Shown here one piece after another: positions 26,845 to 37,334 of a DNA stretch of 45,854 nt. The stretch comes from Candidatus Martarchaeota archaeon (GTDB lineage: Archaea; Micrarchaeota; Micrarchaeia; Micrarchaeales; Micrarchaeaceae): contig JAMCZI010000024.1 in the NCBI GenBank assembly GCA_023485545.1, positions 1-45,854 of the forward strand, in the 5' to 3' direction. Each line of letters begins with the position of its first letter. Positions within the stretch are counted from its first letter, which is position 1. Under the pieces are notes generated by a model. It ran no database searches. It saw only the letters and a program-made list of their open reading frames with translations, and was not told where the DNA came from. The translations under genes and the position numbers were made by a program.

Positions 26845-27534
26845 TCATGCCAATAGTATGAGCATGACTGCTATCCCTCCAATAAGGCTGCATGCGAAGT
26901 TTGTGGTGTATTTGGTTCCAAATCCTTTGTTTTCAAAGAATCCAAAAGCCGAATCTACTATAGTGCCAAGGAATCCTCCGACCAGCACCGAAGCAACTCC
27001 GATGTAAATGCTGGGAGAGGCGATTCCGAAGTAAAGCATGAACGGTATAACTGTTGCAGCTATTATCGCGGCACCGAACAGGCCAGCAAGGAGCCCAATT
27101 GCGGTCAACCCGCCGCTCTCGCCCTTTCTGCACTCTCTGAACGTGAATATCATTCTAGGGGTGCCGTCAAGCACTCCAAGCTCACTGCTGAACTTGTCTG
27201 CAGTTATGGCAGCGACGCTGCCTATGAAACCAAAAATTCCAGCATACTCTATGAAACTTATGGAATGCAGGTGGCCGAAGTATATCAGGCATGCAAATAT
27301 CAGTGGTGCAAGCCCATTGGCAACCACATTCTCGGCAGTCCTGCTTTTCTGATACAGCTTCTTCCTTTTCTTGTATGGGGTCCCGACCCACGTGACTACT
27401 GCAGAAACTGCCAAAAATATGAACATTTCTATGATCATGAACGCCCAGTAGCTGCCTCCTATGAACCAGAATGCCAGCGCCAGGACAATGGCGCTTCCTA
27501 TCGCAGCGCTGTCAAGTGTAAGGAAATTCATCAT
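26845..27534 (-). CDS. DUF92-family integral membrane protein (TMEM19/phytyl-phosphate kinase-like)
   Basis: KSRTAENVVANGLAPLIFACLIYF, AAITADKFSSELGVLDGTPRMIFTFRECRKGESGGLTAIG. Confidence 0.88.
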   Translation of the reverse strand: MMNFLTLDSAAIGSAIVLALAFWFIGGSYWAFMIIEMFIFLAVSAVVTWVGTPYKKRKKLYQKSRTAENVVANGLAPLIFACLIYFGHLHSISFIEYAGIFGFIGSVAAITADKFSSELGVLDGTPRMIFTFRECRKGESGGLTAIGLLAGLFGAAIIAATVIPFMLYFGIASPSIYIGVASVLVGGFLGTIVDSAFGFFENKGFGTKYTTNFACSLIGGIAVMLILLA

Positions 27535-27588
27535 ACCACAAGGTTTAAATTCCGCTAATAAGGAAGTTTTTTAAATATATCATTTTAT

Positions 27589-27741
27589 ATGTTATTACGG
27601 GTTCTCTACTGTAGGAAGGTCGTGAAGAACTGGTCGCCTTGCCAGCGTGGAAACACGCTGGCACTATTTCTTATCGGTCTTTTAGCACTTCAAGCATGGC
27701 TTCTATACAGTCCAGATATTCTATATGCTAATCTTTATTAA
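27589..27741 (+). other. Candidate unannotated 50-aa ORF (single-TM micropeptide) or small structured RNA
   Basis: ATG frame encodes MLLRVLYCRKVVKNWSPCQRGNTLALFLIGLLALQAWLLYSPDILYANLY; TTAAATATAT TATA-like box at 27571; contains a 10-bp perfect hairpin with GAAA loop at 27640-27663. Confidence 0.35.
27640..27663 (+). other. Perfect 10-bp stem with GAAA tetraloop
   Basis: TGCCAGCGTG GAAA CACGCTGGCA. Confidence 0.6.
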
Positions 27742-27784
27742 ACCTTAGTCCGTATATTACATGTCTAATACTTTGCGTGTTAAA

Positions 27785-28735
27785 ATGGCCAAGGAAAAGG
27801 TGGTCCGCGAGATCGAAGACCTGCCGGGCATAGGTGAAGCCGCTTCAGCCAAGCTCAAAAGCAATGGCATAGATTCGCTTGACAAGGTTGCCATAATGGC
27901 TCCGCACGAGCTCTCCGAGATTGCAGGTATAAGCGTGGAGGCTGCCAAGAAGGCCGTACAGGTTGCCCAGGAATCCACAACTGTGGAATACGAGACCGGG
28001 GCACAGGTGCTCGAGCGCCGTGACGCTATAGGCAAGATAAGCACTGGCGCCAAGGACCTCGATGAGATGATAGGCGGAGGTGTCGAGACAAACGCGATAA
28101 CCGAAGCGTACGGCAAGTTCTCCAGCGGGAAGACGCAGCTCGGCTTCCAGCTCAGTGTAAACGTTCAGCTCCCAATAAAAGATGGCGGAATAAATGGCAG
28201 CGCACTCTTCATAGACACTGAAGGCACGTTCAGGCCGGAAAGGATTATGCAACTTGCCGAGGCCAAGGGGCTTGACCCTAAGGAGGCGCTTTCCAAAATC
28301 GCATACGTACGTGCGCTTACCACCAGCCAGCAGATACTGACAGCTGAGCGTGCCGACAAGCTCATACAGGAAAACAACATAAAGCTGATAGTGGTGGACT
28401 CAATGACATCGCTTTTCAGGTCTGAGTATTTGGGGCGTGGTGCGCTTGGCGAGAGGCAACAAAAGCTCAATATGCACATACACAGGCTGCAGACGCTTGC
28501 CGACAAGTACAACCTCGCCATATACATAACAAACCAGGTCATGGACAACCCAGGCATACTCTTCGGAGACCCTACTACCCCTATAGGCGGGAACATAGTT
28601 GCGCACGCTGCGACTACCAGGCTCTACATGAGAAAGAGCAAAGAGGAGAAGCGCATAGTAAGGCTTGTGGATTCGCCGAACATGCCGGAGGGCGAATGCG
28701 TGATAAAGCTTACTTCCGATGGCATAAAGAGCTGA
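27785..28735 (+). CDS. radA: DNA repair and recombination protein RadA
   Basis: LPGIGEAASAKLKSNGIDSLDKVAIM (HhH), AYGKFSSGKTQLGFQLSVNVQLP (Walker A), NQVMDNPGILFGDPTTPIGGNIVAHAATTRLYMRK. Start placed at MAKEKV; the upstream in-frame ATG at 27761 is possible. Confidence 0.95.
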   Translation: MAKEKVVREIEDLPGIGEAASAKLKSNGIDSLDKVAIMAPHELSEIAGISVEAAKKAVQVAQESTTVEYETGAQVLERRDAIGKISTGAKDLDEMIGGGVETNAITEAYGKFSSGKTQLGFQLSVNVQLPIKDGGINGSALFIDTEGTFRPERIMQLAEAKGLDPKEALSKIAYVRALTTSQQILTAERADKLIQENNIKLIVVDSMTSLFRSEYLGRGALGERQQKLNMHIHRLQTLADKYNLAIYITNQVMDNPGILFGDPTTPIGGNIVAHAATTRLYMRKSKEEKRIVRLVDSPNMPEGECVIKLTSDGIKS

Positions 28736-28757
28736 TGCCAAGGTTTACGGTGCGGCG

Positions 28758-29522
28758 ATGTTGTATCTCATAGGCACGGGCATTTCAGGGGAGCTCTCGA
28801 AAGAGGCGCAAAAAATATGTTCCTTATCGAAGGTATACATCGATTCCTATACCAGCCTTACAACAAAATCCAGCATGGATTCATTCAGTAAGCAGATAGG
28901 CACGGTGCCTGAGCCATTGCAGCGCAGCATGCTTGAGGAAGGATCAAAGTCGCTAGCATTCGCGGCGCTAAAATCAGACATAGCAGTACTAGTTCCTGGC
29001 GATCCCCTGATGGCCACAACGCACAAGACGCTTCTAGAAGAGGCGGCGGCAGCAGGCGCAAAATGGAAAGTGCTGCATTCAAGCTCCATAGCATCAGCCG
29101 CTCTTGGCGAAAGCATGCTTGATTTCTATAGGTTTGGCAGAGTTGCAACTATAGCTCGCTGGAGCGACCACTACAAGCCAGTATCATTTTACGAGGCGCT
29201 AAAGTCAAACTACGACGCAGGGCTGCATACCCTTTTCTTGCTGGATTATGACTCTGATGAGGGCCGCTCTATGGATTTCGGCGAAGTGTCCAGCATACTG
29301 GCAGCAGCAGAGGAAGAGTACGAAGAGGGGCTCCTTGCACCTGAATCCAGGGCAATATTCATGCATAACATAGGCCTGGAGGGCCAGGCAGTAGTAAAGG
29401 GCACCGTGTCAAGCATCCCTTCGCTGGGCTTCGGCAGGGGGCTGAACTCAATGATAATACCTGCAGCGCTGTCATACATAGAGGAGGAGCTTACTGCAGC
29501 GCTGTTAAAAGGCGAATGGTAA
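28758..29522 (+). CDS. dph5: Diphthine synthase
   Basis: MLYLIGTGISGELSKEAQKICS..YIDSYTS; VLVPGDPLMATTH; MIIPAALSYIEEELTAAL. Confidence 0.9.
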   Translation: MLYLIGTGISGELSKEAQKICSLSKVYIDSYTSLTTKSSMDSFSKQIGTVPEPLQRSMLEEGSKSLAFAALKSDIAVLVPGDPLMATTHKTLLEEAAAAGAKWKVLHSSSIASAALGESMLDFYRFGRVATIARWSDHYKPVSFYEALKSNYDAGLHTLFLLDYDSDEGRSMDFGEVSSILAAAEEEYEEGLLAPESRAIFMHNIGLEGQAVVKGTVSSIPSLGFGRGLNSMIIPAALSYIEEELTAALLKGEW

Positions 29523-30698
29523 ATGGCAAATCTCAAGCTCGTGTACAGCCGCAAGTCGAAATCGATAGCTGCTGCAGACCAGTCCACTTCGGACGTTTTG
29601 TCTAACGGTTATATGGGCAAAAGTGCGGGCGGGAAGCTGCACCTCGACATAATAGAGGCGTTATACCTTATGGATGTTCGCGCAGCTGAATGCATAGTCG
29701 AAGAAAGCGGAGAGCCCCTAAGCTTCTCGGCGCTTTGCTCCGAGTTCGCGGCATCAAAAAAGTTCATGGCAAAATATTTTACATTCAAGGATTGGCGCGA
29801 GCGCGGGCTCATAGCGAAGACCCCTGAAAGTCTCGAGATAAAGCCGCATAAGCGCAGGGAGCCTGCCAAAAAATATCCTGCATCGAAGTTCAAGCCTCCC
29901 TCAAAAAAGATGACTGGCACGTTCTTCCAAGACGACCTGATAACAGTGGTTGCCGATCCTGAAGCAGGGGAAGACATATACCGCAAGTTCTGGCTTGGGC
30001 AGTATGGCAACTACAAGGCTTCCTCGCGCGGCAGCCTAAACAAGCTGGACGCATACGAGACCGTTTTCCTCATGGACCTCGGGGTGCTGCAGATAGAGGG
30101 ATTTTCACCAAAGGACATAATCCGGACATGCTCATCGCGCAGGAAGGATTTCTACAAGCTGTATGCCGTGTATCTGGACTGGAGGTCAAAGGGCTACGTA
30201 GTTAAGACTGGTTTCAAGTTCGGGGCTAACTTCAGGATCTACTTCCCTGGGGCGCTTCCTGATGACAAAAGCAACGAATGGTTCCACTCGAAGCATGTTC
30301 TCCACGTATTTCCGCGCGATTCCAAATTGCTCACATCGGAGTGGGCGCGCGCGATAAGAGTTGCCCATTCGGTGCGAAAGACGTTCATACTGGCCATACC
30401 GGGCCGCAGCAGGAAGAAGAAACTGCCGATAAACTTCTACCTCTACCATAGGAATGGTGCATCGACGGAAAACCCTTCAAACGCCCAGCCTAGCCTTGCC
30501 ATGCTTTCGCTGAGTGAAGAGGAGTACATAGGAGGAAGCGAGCTCTCCTCAGTGATAAGGCAGTCTTCTGAGAGCGGCTGCGAGCTTGTCATAGCTATAG
30601 CTGATAGGGAAACTGCGGTAACATACTACAAGGCAAAAAGCGTTGAACTTCCAGGTAGCAAATACGAATACTACGAGATAGACTGGATACAGCCATGA
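29523..30698 (+). CDS. endA: tRNA-splicing endonuclease, large fused form (epsilon2-like three-unit)
   Basis: 391 aa; LDAYETVFLMDLGVL; C-terminal catalytic-like GANFRIYF (Tyr), HSKHVLHVFP (His), VRKTFILAI (Lys); extra N- and C-terminal endonuclease-like segments. Confidence 0.85.
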   Translation: MANLKLVYSRKSKSIAAADQSTSDVLSNGYMGKSAGGKLHLDIIEALYLMDVRAAECIVEESGEPLSFSALCSEFAASKKFMAKYFTFKDWRERGLIAKTPESLEIKPHKRREPAKKYPASKFKPPSKKMTGTFFQDDLITVVADPEAGEDIYRKFWLGQYGNYKASSRGSLNKLDAYETVFLMDLGVLQIEGFSPKDIIRTCSSRRKDFYKLYAVYLDWRSKGYVVKTGFKFGANFRIYFPGALPDDKSNEWFHSKHVLHVFPRDSKLLTSEWARAIRVAHSVRKTFILAIPGRSRKKKLPINFYLYHRNGASTENPSNAQPSLAMLSLSEEEYIGGSELSSVIRQSSESGCELVIAIADRETAVTYYKAKSVELPGSKYEYYEIDWIQP

Positions 30699-30703
30699 CT
30701 TCA

Positions 30704-30778
30704 CGGGCCCAGGGGGATTTGAACCCCCGACCTACTGGTTAAGAGCCAGCCGCTCTGACCAGGCTGAGCTATGGGCCC
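30704..30778 (-). tRNA. tRNA-Lys(CUU)
   Basis: Minus strand GGGCCCA TA GCTC AGCCTGGTCA GAGC G GCTGG CTCTTAA CCAGT AGGTC GGGGG TTCAAAT CCCCC TGGGCCC G. Confidence 0.95.
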
Positions 30779-30790
30779 ACCTATGGGCGA

Positions 30791-31918
30791 TTATAAGATT
30801 TTACCTATAACTCTTTTAACCTTCCCTATGTTTTTCTCATCGCATGCGACAAGGAGGGTCTTCTTCGCCTCCATTACCCTATTGAGCGTATTTATGAGAG
30901 GCGATAGTTCGCCTAGACTGCCTATGTGCTTTCCGTCCTCCGCCACAACACTTATGTCGCCTCCTGGTTTATAAGATATCACTGTTACCACATAGTCTTC
31001 ATACTCCAGCCCGGACTTTGACAGCGCGGATTCAATCTCGTCCCTTCCCGCCTCTGAACCCTCTTTCAAGTCAGAATAAACAGCCCTCTTGTAAAGCTTT
31101 CTGTAATTTATGCGTTCCTGAAGCTTCCTGCCAGAAGAGCCTATAATCAGGCCCTCAAGCTCCTGGTCGCTGATTCTATGCAGCTCCTTTGGCGCAATTG
31201 CCCCGTCGTCTATTGCCATACTGGCTGCTTTGGAAGCCATGAGGTTCGCTATCTCAACAGCGTGGTGCGTGTAGACCGAGGAGAACATGAAGTATCTTGC
31301 GATCAATAGCGACTCTGCCCCAACTATGCCTCCCTGCTCTACCGCTGGGCTGTTTTTGTAAAGTCTCGTCTTTCCTATTATCCTATTGAAGTCTATTATT
31401 CCCAAGGCCACTCCTGTGTAATATGCATCCCTTGAAAGGTAATCCACCCTGTCGGACCCGAGTGCGCCGGTAACAATCTTTCCCCTTTCCTTGCCTGAGA
31501 ACAGGTCAGCGAATTCTCTTTTTGAAACTCCGCTTCCGGAAATAATGTCCCAGATTTCCGAGCCGAATATCATATCAAGGCCGATCTGCTCGTGGTTCTT
31601 TCCCAAATGCTGCTCGTACTGGCTGTCTAGCGTATGGGATAGCGGTGCATGCCCTATGTCATGCAGCATGCCAACCAGCGATAGCGCCTCAACCTCCTCG
31701 CCGAAAAGCCGCCTTGATAGGCGCTTGGTAGCCTCCATGGTCCCTAGCGAATGCTGGAACCTGCTGTGTGTGGCTCCTGGATACACTAGATATGCATTGC
31801 CGAGCTGCTTTATCCTCCGCAGCCTTTGCATCTCATTCGTTTCAAGTATGCGCGCTTCTGTCTCCGAAAGCTCTATGTTGCCGAAAATCGGATCCCTTAC
31901 GTACTTAACGCTTTTCAT
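30791..31918 (-). CDS. HD-domain phosphohydrolase (dNTPase/SAMHD1-like)
   Basis: FQHSLGTMEATKRLSRRL, LVGMLHDIGHAPLSHTLD, VTGALGSDRVDYLSRDAYYTGV. Confidence 0.92.
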   Translation of the reverse strand: MKSVKYVRDPIFGNIELSETEARILETNEMQRLRRIKQLGNAYLVYPGATHSRFQHSLGTMEATKRLSRRLFGEEVEALSLVGMLHDIGHAPLSHTLDSQYEQHLGKNHEQIGLDMIFGSEIWDIISGSGVSKREFADLFSGKERGKIVTGALGSDRVDYLSRDAYYTGVALGIIDFNRIIGKTRLYKNSPAVEQGGIVGAESLLIARYFMFSSVYTHHAVEIANLMASKAASMAIDDGAIAPKELHRISDQELEGLIIGSSGRKLQERINYRKLYKRAVYSDLKEGSEAGRDEIESALSKSGLEYEDYVVTVISYKPGGDISVVAEDGKHIGSLGELSPLINTLNRVMEAKKTLLVACDEKNIGKVKRVIGKIL

Positions 31919-32315
31919 CTGCCTTACCTTTCACGCCTATCCCGAAAACAAGCACCATTATCGCAGAGCCCAGCAGCATCAGGTCCAGAAGCGAGCAATA
32001 TTCACATATCTCCCCAAGTATCGCCATGCCGCTTATGGAATATACCATCCCCAATATCCCCAAGTACTGCCAGGGCACCAGAAGTTTCGGAACTGCAGCG
32101 AAAGAGATTATCGCAACAACAAACCACACTAGGCCGAGCAGCGCTATAGGCACTCCGATTACAGTCGAAAGATTGCTTGTAGTTACGGCCTGGCAATTGA
32201 TTATGCCGCTGTTGCTGCAGTATAGCTGTGCATTAGTAAAATGTGCAAAAGTCAGGTAACTTGCATCGACAAGCCCTATCAAAAGGAAAAATAAAAGAAC
32301 ATATTTTTTGTTCAC
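31905..32315 (-). CDS. VKOR-family (vitamin K epoxide reductase-like) membrane thiol oxidoreductase
   Basis: DASYLTFAHFTNAQLYCSNSGIINCQAV..GVPIALLGLVWF...CEYCSLLD (CxxC). Confidence 0.9.
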   Translation of the reverse strand: MNKKYVLLFFLLIGLVDASYLTFAHFTNAQLYCSNSGIINCQAVTTSNLSTVIGVPIALLGLVWFVVAIISFAAVPKLLVPWQYLGILGMVYSISGMAILGEICEYCSLLDLMLLGSAIMVLVFGIGVKGKADEKR

Positions 32316-32405
32316 AAAACCGCCAAAAATACGAGGTTACATCTCATTTACCATAAGTATTATAAACACAAAATAATATAAATTATAGAGAGGCGGACTG
32401 GTTTT

Positions 32406-34328
32406 ATGGACTCAAACGATTCTAATGGGTATACTGCAAAAGACATAACCGTTCTTTCGGGGCCACAGGGAATCCGGAAGCGCCCCGCGATGTACATCGG
32501 CTCAACCGGACCCCAGGGGTTTACCCATCTTCTGTACGAGGTTCTCGACAACTCTATAGACGAGGCCATGGCGGGATACTGCCACAACATCTCCATAATC
32601 CTTGGGCGAGAAGATGAAGTCGACACTGCCGAAATATCCGATGATGGCAGGGGCATACCCGTCGACATGATGCCTAAAATCAACAAGCCGGCGCTTGAAG
32701 TAATAATGACCTCAATCCACGCCGGTGGCAAATTTGAAAACAAGGCGTACAAAGTATCCGGCGGTCTTCATGGCGTCGGTCTTACAGTGGTAAATTCGCT
32801 TTCGGAATATACGACGGTTACCGTTAGGCGCGAAGGAAAGATATACCGTCAGGAGTTCAGCCGCGGCGCCCCTGTTTCAAAGCTTGAGCAGATAGGTGAA
32901 TACAGCGATGGCACCTCTGGCACCACGATAAAATTCAAACCAGACCGCGAGATATTCAGCGCGCTTAACTTCGATACGATAGAGATTGAGGAGCGGGTCA
33001 GAGATTTGTCATACTTAAACAAGGGTGTGACGATTACTCTTGTAGATAGGCGCGGCGAGCAACCCAAGGAAAAGAAATACTCGTCGCAGAATGGCATAAT
33101 GGATTTTCTGGAATACATAACTGAGCACAAGGAGAGCGTATCAAATCCAGTATCAATATCTAAGTCCGAAGGAAGCACAGAGGTCAATGCAATTTTTCAG
33201 TATGTCAATGCATACAATGAGAATCTCGTTTCGTTCGTAAACAAGATAAAGACTCCTGAGGGCGGGACACACCTGACAGGCTTCAGGACCGCGATAACAA
33301 GAGCGATAACTAACTATATACAGAGGAACCCAAAGAAACAGAAGGAAAACATACCGCTTGAAGGCGAGGACACTAGGGAGGGCCTCTATGGTGTAATATC
33401 CATAATGCTCCAGAATCCTGAATTCGAGGGCCAGACCAAGGAGAAGCTCGGCAATTCAGCCGTCAAGAGCATCGTCGACAGCATCGTATACTCGGAGTTC
33501 ACCAGGTTTCTCGAGGAGAATCCACAGGAAGCCGGCAGGATACTGGAAAAAGTTTACGGAGCAGCAAGAGCGCGCGAATCCGCGAAACGTGCAAGAGAGC
33601 TGTCAAGGAAGAAGGGCATATTCGACGGGCCGCTGCTTTCGGGCAAGCTCGCAGACTGCACAGAAAGCGACCCTGAAAAGACTGAGATATTCATAGTCGA
33701 GGGGGACAGCGCCGCAGGCTCAAGCAAGCAGGGAAGGGACAGGTTTTATCAGGCGATACTGCCTCTCAGGGGAAAGGTGCTCAACGTCGAAAAAGCTACC
33801 GACGAAAAGATATTCTCGAACAAGGAACTCCATATGATGGTTGCCGCGTTCGGCACCGGCATAAGGGAGACATTCGATCCAAACAAGCTAAGGTACAACA
33901 AGATAATACTGCTCACCGATGCAGATGTCGACGGCAGCCACATAAGGACGCTGCTGATGACATTCCTTTACAGGTACATGCGCCCTCTCATAGAACGCGG
34001 CAATCTTTACATAGCCCAGCCGCCGCTTTACAAGATCTCTAAGGGCAAGCACGTAAAGTACGCATACTCAGACACGGAGCTTGAGGGTGCGTTGAAGGAG
34101 TTCGGCGAAGCCGCAGCTGTGCAGAGGTACAAAGGTCTTGGAGAGATGAATCCAGAGCAATTATGGGAAACTACTATGGATCCGAAATCAAGGGTCCTGA
34201 AAAAGGTCTCTATAAGAGACGCAGAAAAGGCCGATGCGATATTTGCAACGCTAATGGGCGCAGATGTCTCAGAGAGGAGGAAGTTCCTAGAAGAGCATTC
34301 TACGGAAGTTTCCTTCCTTGACGTATAG
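32406..34328 (+). CDS. gyrB: DNA gyrase subunit B
   Basis: [82 protein letters not shown]. Confidence 0.97.
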   Translation: MDSNDSNGYTAKDITVLSGPQGIRKRPAMYIGSTGPQGFTHLLYEVLDNSIDEAMAGYCHNISIILGREDEVDTAEISDDGRGIPVDMMPKINKPALEVIMTSIHAGGKFENKAYKVSGGLHGVGLTVVNSLSEYTTVTVRREGKIYRQEFSRGAPVSKLEQIGEYSDGTSGTTIKFKPDREIFSALNFDTIEIEERVRDLSYLNKGVTITLVDRRGEQPKEKKYSSQNGIMDFLEYITEHKESVSNPVSISKSEGSTEVNAIFQYVNAYNENLVSFVNKIKTPEGGTHLTGFRTAITRAITNYIQRNPKKQKENIPLEGEDTREGLYGVISIMLQNPEFEGQTKEKLGNSAVKSIVDSIVYSEFTRFLEENPQEAGRILEKVYGAARARESAKRARELSRKKGIFDGPLLSGKLADCTESDPEKTEIFIVEGDSAAGSSKQGRDRFYQAILPLRGKVLNVEKATDEKIFSNKELHMMVAAFGTGIRETFDPNKLRYNKIILLTDADVDGSHIRTLLMTFLYRYMRPLIERGNLYIAQPPLYKISKGKHVKYAYSDTELEGALKEFGEAAAVQRYKGLGEMNPEQLWETTMDPKSRVLKKVSIRDAEKADAIFATLMGADVSERRKFLEEHSTEVSFLDV

Positions 34329-34336
34329 GTGCTTCT

Positions 34337-36790
34337 ATGGGCGAAACGATAGATACGAGCATAGAGAAGGAGATGCAGACCAGCTACATAGACTACGCTA
34401 TGAGCGTAATAGTAGGCAGGGCGCTCCCAGATGCAAGGGACGGCCTTAAGCCTGCGCAAAGGCGCATACTGTACGCCATGTACCGGCTAGGCAACCTTCA
34501 TAGCAGCGCCACGAAGAAGAGCGCAAGGATAGTCGGTGAAGTAATAGGAAAATACCACCCCCACGGCGACGTGGCAGTATACGAAACCATGGTCAGGATG
34601 GCCCAAGACTTCACGCTTAACCATACATTGGTCGAAGGCCAGGGCAATATGGGTTCTATAGACGGAGATCCACCAGCTGCTCAGAGGTACACAGAGGTAA
34701 GGCTTGCCAAGCTTGCAGAGGAGATGCTGCAGGACCTAGACAAGGAATCGGTGCATTTCATACCAAATTTCGACAATACGGAAGAGGAGCCAGTCGTGCT
34801 TCCCAGCAAGTTTCCCAACGCTCTCGTGAATGGTTCCTCGGGCATAGCGGTCGGTGTCGCCACAAACATACTGCCACACAATCTTGCTGAGATATGCGAT
34901 GCGGTTTCTGCATACGTTGACAAGCCGGAGATAAAGATAGAAGAACTCCTCAGGATAATAAAGGGGCCTGATTTTCCAACTGGCGGGAAGGCTTTCTACA
35001 GCAAATCGCTTTACGATTCATACATATCTGGCAGGGGGTCTGTAATACTCAGGGGCAAAATCGACTTCGAACCAGGCAAAAGCAGGGATAGCCTGATAAT
35101 AACCGAGATACCATACACTGTAAACAAGGCTTCGCTCACCGAATCCATAGCGATGCTGGCAAGGGACAAGAAGATCAACGGAATAATGGACATACGCGAC
35201 GAAAGTGGTAGGGAAGGAATGCGTGTCGTAATAGAGATAAAGAAGGACGTCAATTCAGAGTATGTTATAAACTCGCTGTACAAGCACACACAGATGCAGG
35301 TCACTCTTCCAGCGATAAACATAGCAGTGATAGGAAACAGGCTTCTTACTCTGAATATAAGGAATTTCATAAAGATATTTGTTGAGCACAGGTTTGAAGT
35401 AATAACCAACAGGACAAAGTACGATCTCAAAGTCGCAGAGGACAGGAAGCATATTGTCGAGGGCTTGATAATAGCCCTGGAAAACATAGAGGAAGTCATA
35501 GAACTCATAAAGAAAAGTCGTGATTCAAGGGAGGCAAAGGACGGCCTAACCTCAAAATACGGCCTGAGCGAAAAGCAGACGGCTGCGATACTCGACATGA
35601 AGCTTTCCAAGCTTACCAATCTTGAGATAAATTCGATAAGGACAGAGTTTGAGGACCTGAAGTCAAAAATCTCCGGATACGAAGAACTTCTCGGCAGCCC
35701 CGCAAAAATCTACCAGGTAATCAAGGAAGAATCTGCTTACATAAAGGAAAAGTATGGTCGCCCGCGCAGGACCGAAATGCTGCAGGAGACCGAATCCGAT
35801 GGCATAGGGATGGAGGACCTGATAAACGACGAAGACACCATGATAATACTGACAAATAGTAACTATGCAAAGCGCACGGATCCAAAGCTGTACCACCAGC
35901 AGGAACGCGGAGGCAAGGGTGTGATAGCAATAAATCTCAAGGAAAGCGACATGGTCAAGCAGATGCTGCAGTGCAGGACAAAGGACCTCCTTATACTGTT
36001 CACAGACAGGGGCAGGGCGTATTGGTGCAAGGCATACAGCTTGCCTGAGGGCGATAGATACTCTCCCGGCAAACCCTTGGTCAATGTGCTTGAAGGGCTC
36101 GGCCAGGAAAAAGTTGAAAAGATACTCAAGGCCAGCGACATAGAAAGCAGGTTCATCGTTTTCCTCACAAAGAATGGCCTAATCAAGCGCGTCCGCGGTG
36201 CAAAATTCATGAATCAAAGATCTACCGGGGTCAAAGCCATTCCGCTCAATGAATCCGATTCCATATCTGACATATGCGTTTCGGATGGGAAATCAGAAAT
36301 ATTCATATCAACTAAAAAGGGCAAGTCAATAAGATTCATCGAAACAGACGTAAGGCCAATGTCAAGAGCAGCACACGGAGTAAGGGGAATCCGCCTCAAG
36401 AAGGGCGACTCCGCTGTGAGCATCGTAGCAGCAGCTTCTACCCACGACGATATGATACTATCAGTGAGCAGCGATGGATATGGCAAGGTAACAGAATTAG
36501 AACGTTATAGGCTTCAGAGGCGCGGCGGCTCTGGCGTGCTAAACATGAAGCTAAAGAGCGCAAACAGCCAAGTCGTAAAATCGGTCAAGGCTGGTCCAGA
36601 ATCTGTTGCAACGCTTCTGAGCTCTGATGGGATATCCATACAGTTCAGCATAAAGTCCGTAAGGGTTACTGGAAGGGCAGCCTCCGGCGTAAGGCTTATG
36701 AGGCTCACAAGCCCTGCTACTGTCGTTGACGTTCAGTGTTCTGATATGCCCATTTCCAATGAAGTACCACAGAACCAAGAACCTATATAG
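34337..36790 (+). CDS. gyrA: DNA gyrase subunit A
   Basis: [52 protein letters not shown] (catalytic Tyr); beta-propeller C-terminal domain. Confidence 0.97.
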   Translation: MGETIDTSIEKEMQTSYIDYAMSVIVGRALPDARDGLKPAQRRILYAMYRLGNLHSSATKKSARIVGEVIGKYHPHGDVAVYETMVRMAQDFTLNHTLVEGQGNMGSIDGDPPAAQRYTEVRLAKLAEEMLQDLDKESVHFIPNFDNTEEEPVVLPSKFPNALVNGSSGIAVGVATNILPHNLAEICDAVSAYVDKPEIKIEELLRIIKGPDFPTGGKAFYSKSLYDSYISGRGSVILRGKIDFEPGKSRDSLIITEIPYTVNKASLTESIAMLARDKKINGIMDIRDESGREGMRVVIEIKKDVNSEYVINSLYKHTQMQVTLPAINIAVIGNRLLTLNIRNFIKIFVEHRFEVITNRTKYDLKVAEDRKHIVEGLIIALENIEEVIELIKKSRDSREAKDGLTSKYGLSEKQTAAILDMKLSKLTNLEINSIRTEFEDLKSKISGYEELLGSPAKIYQVIKEESAYIKEKYGRPRRTEMLQETESDGIGMEDLINDEDTMIILTNSNYAKRTDPKLYHQQERGGKGVIAINLKESDMVKQMLQCRTKDLLILFTDRGRAYWCKAYSLPEGDRYSPGKPLVNVLEGLGQEKVEKILKASDIESRFIVFLTKNGLIKRVRGAKFMNQRSTGVKAIPLNESDSISDICVSDGKSEIFISTKKGKSIRFIETDVRPMSRAAHGVRGIRLKKGDSAVSIVAAASTHDDMILSVSSDGYGKVTELERYRLQRRGGSGVLNMKLKSANSQVVKSVKAGPESVATLLSSDGISIQFSIKSVRVTGRAASGVRLMRLTSPATVVDVQCSDMPISNEVPQNQEPI

Positions 36791-36818
36791 ATTTTGCCAT
36801 GGCATTTGAATCGGTTGG

Positions 36819-37334
36819 ATGATAATAGTACTAGCCATAGGGAAATCCAAATACGAGAGCATGGTGGATATCTGCCTTACCGCACGTGCCCTCGGAGCTT
36901 CCTCTGTAGTGCTAACCTCGTCATCGCATGAAATGAATTCCAAGCTCAAGCGTTTCTGTAATTCCGTGACAAACAGATGGGGTGGCAGTTTCTCAGTTCA
37001 ATTCGTCTCTAATTGGAAAAGCTATATCAGCACAAAGACCAACTACAAAACAGTATACCTCACCAGATACGGTATTCCAATACAGAAGCAGCAATACTCT
37101 ATACGCTCTTACAAGAATATCCTTCTAATAATTTCTACTGACAAGGAAAGGCCCGAGTTGAACAAGATATCCGATTTCAACATAAGCATAACTGCGCAGC
37201 CACATTCTTCAATAGCCTCAATGGCAATATTTCTGAATATGTATTATGCAGGAAGGGAGCTTTCTCTGAATTTTAGCAAGGCCCAGTATAAGGTCGTGCC
37301 AAGCCAGCACGACTCTATACTCAAAGAGCGCTAA
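36819..37334 (+). CDS. tRNA (cytidine(56)-2'-O)-methyltransferase, Trm56-like (divergent)
   Basis: LTARALGASSVVL..., KTVYLTRYGIPI, ISDFNISITAQPHSSIASMAIFLNMYYAGREL..AQYKVVPS aligns to the Trm56 pattern. Confidence 0.75.
   Translation: MIIVLAIGKSKYESMVDICLTARALGASSVVLTSSSHEMNSKLKRFCNSVTNRWGGSFSVQFVSNWKSYISTKTNYKTVYLTRYGIPIQKQQYSIRSYKNILLIISTDKERPELNKISDFNISITAQPHSSIASMAIFLNMYYAGRELSLNFSKAQYKVVPSQHDSILKER

Noticed and set aside
27600-27760. Possibility that the DUF92-radA gap encodes a compact RNase P RNA or SRP RNA (GGAAGGTC and GAAA hairpin caught the eye)
   Set aside because: No convincing partner conserved regions (e.g. ACAGAA/GGCUUA type) and too short; kept only as an unassigned ncRNA/micropeptide candidate.
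35011-35619. 202-aa minus-strand ORF opposite gyrA
   Set aside because: Antisense to well-supported GyrA core; low-complexity Ser/Ile composition.
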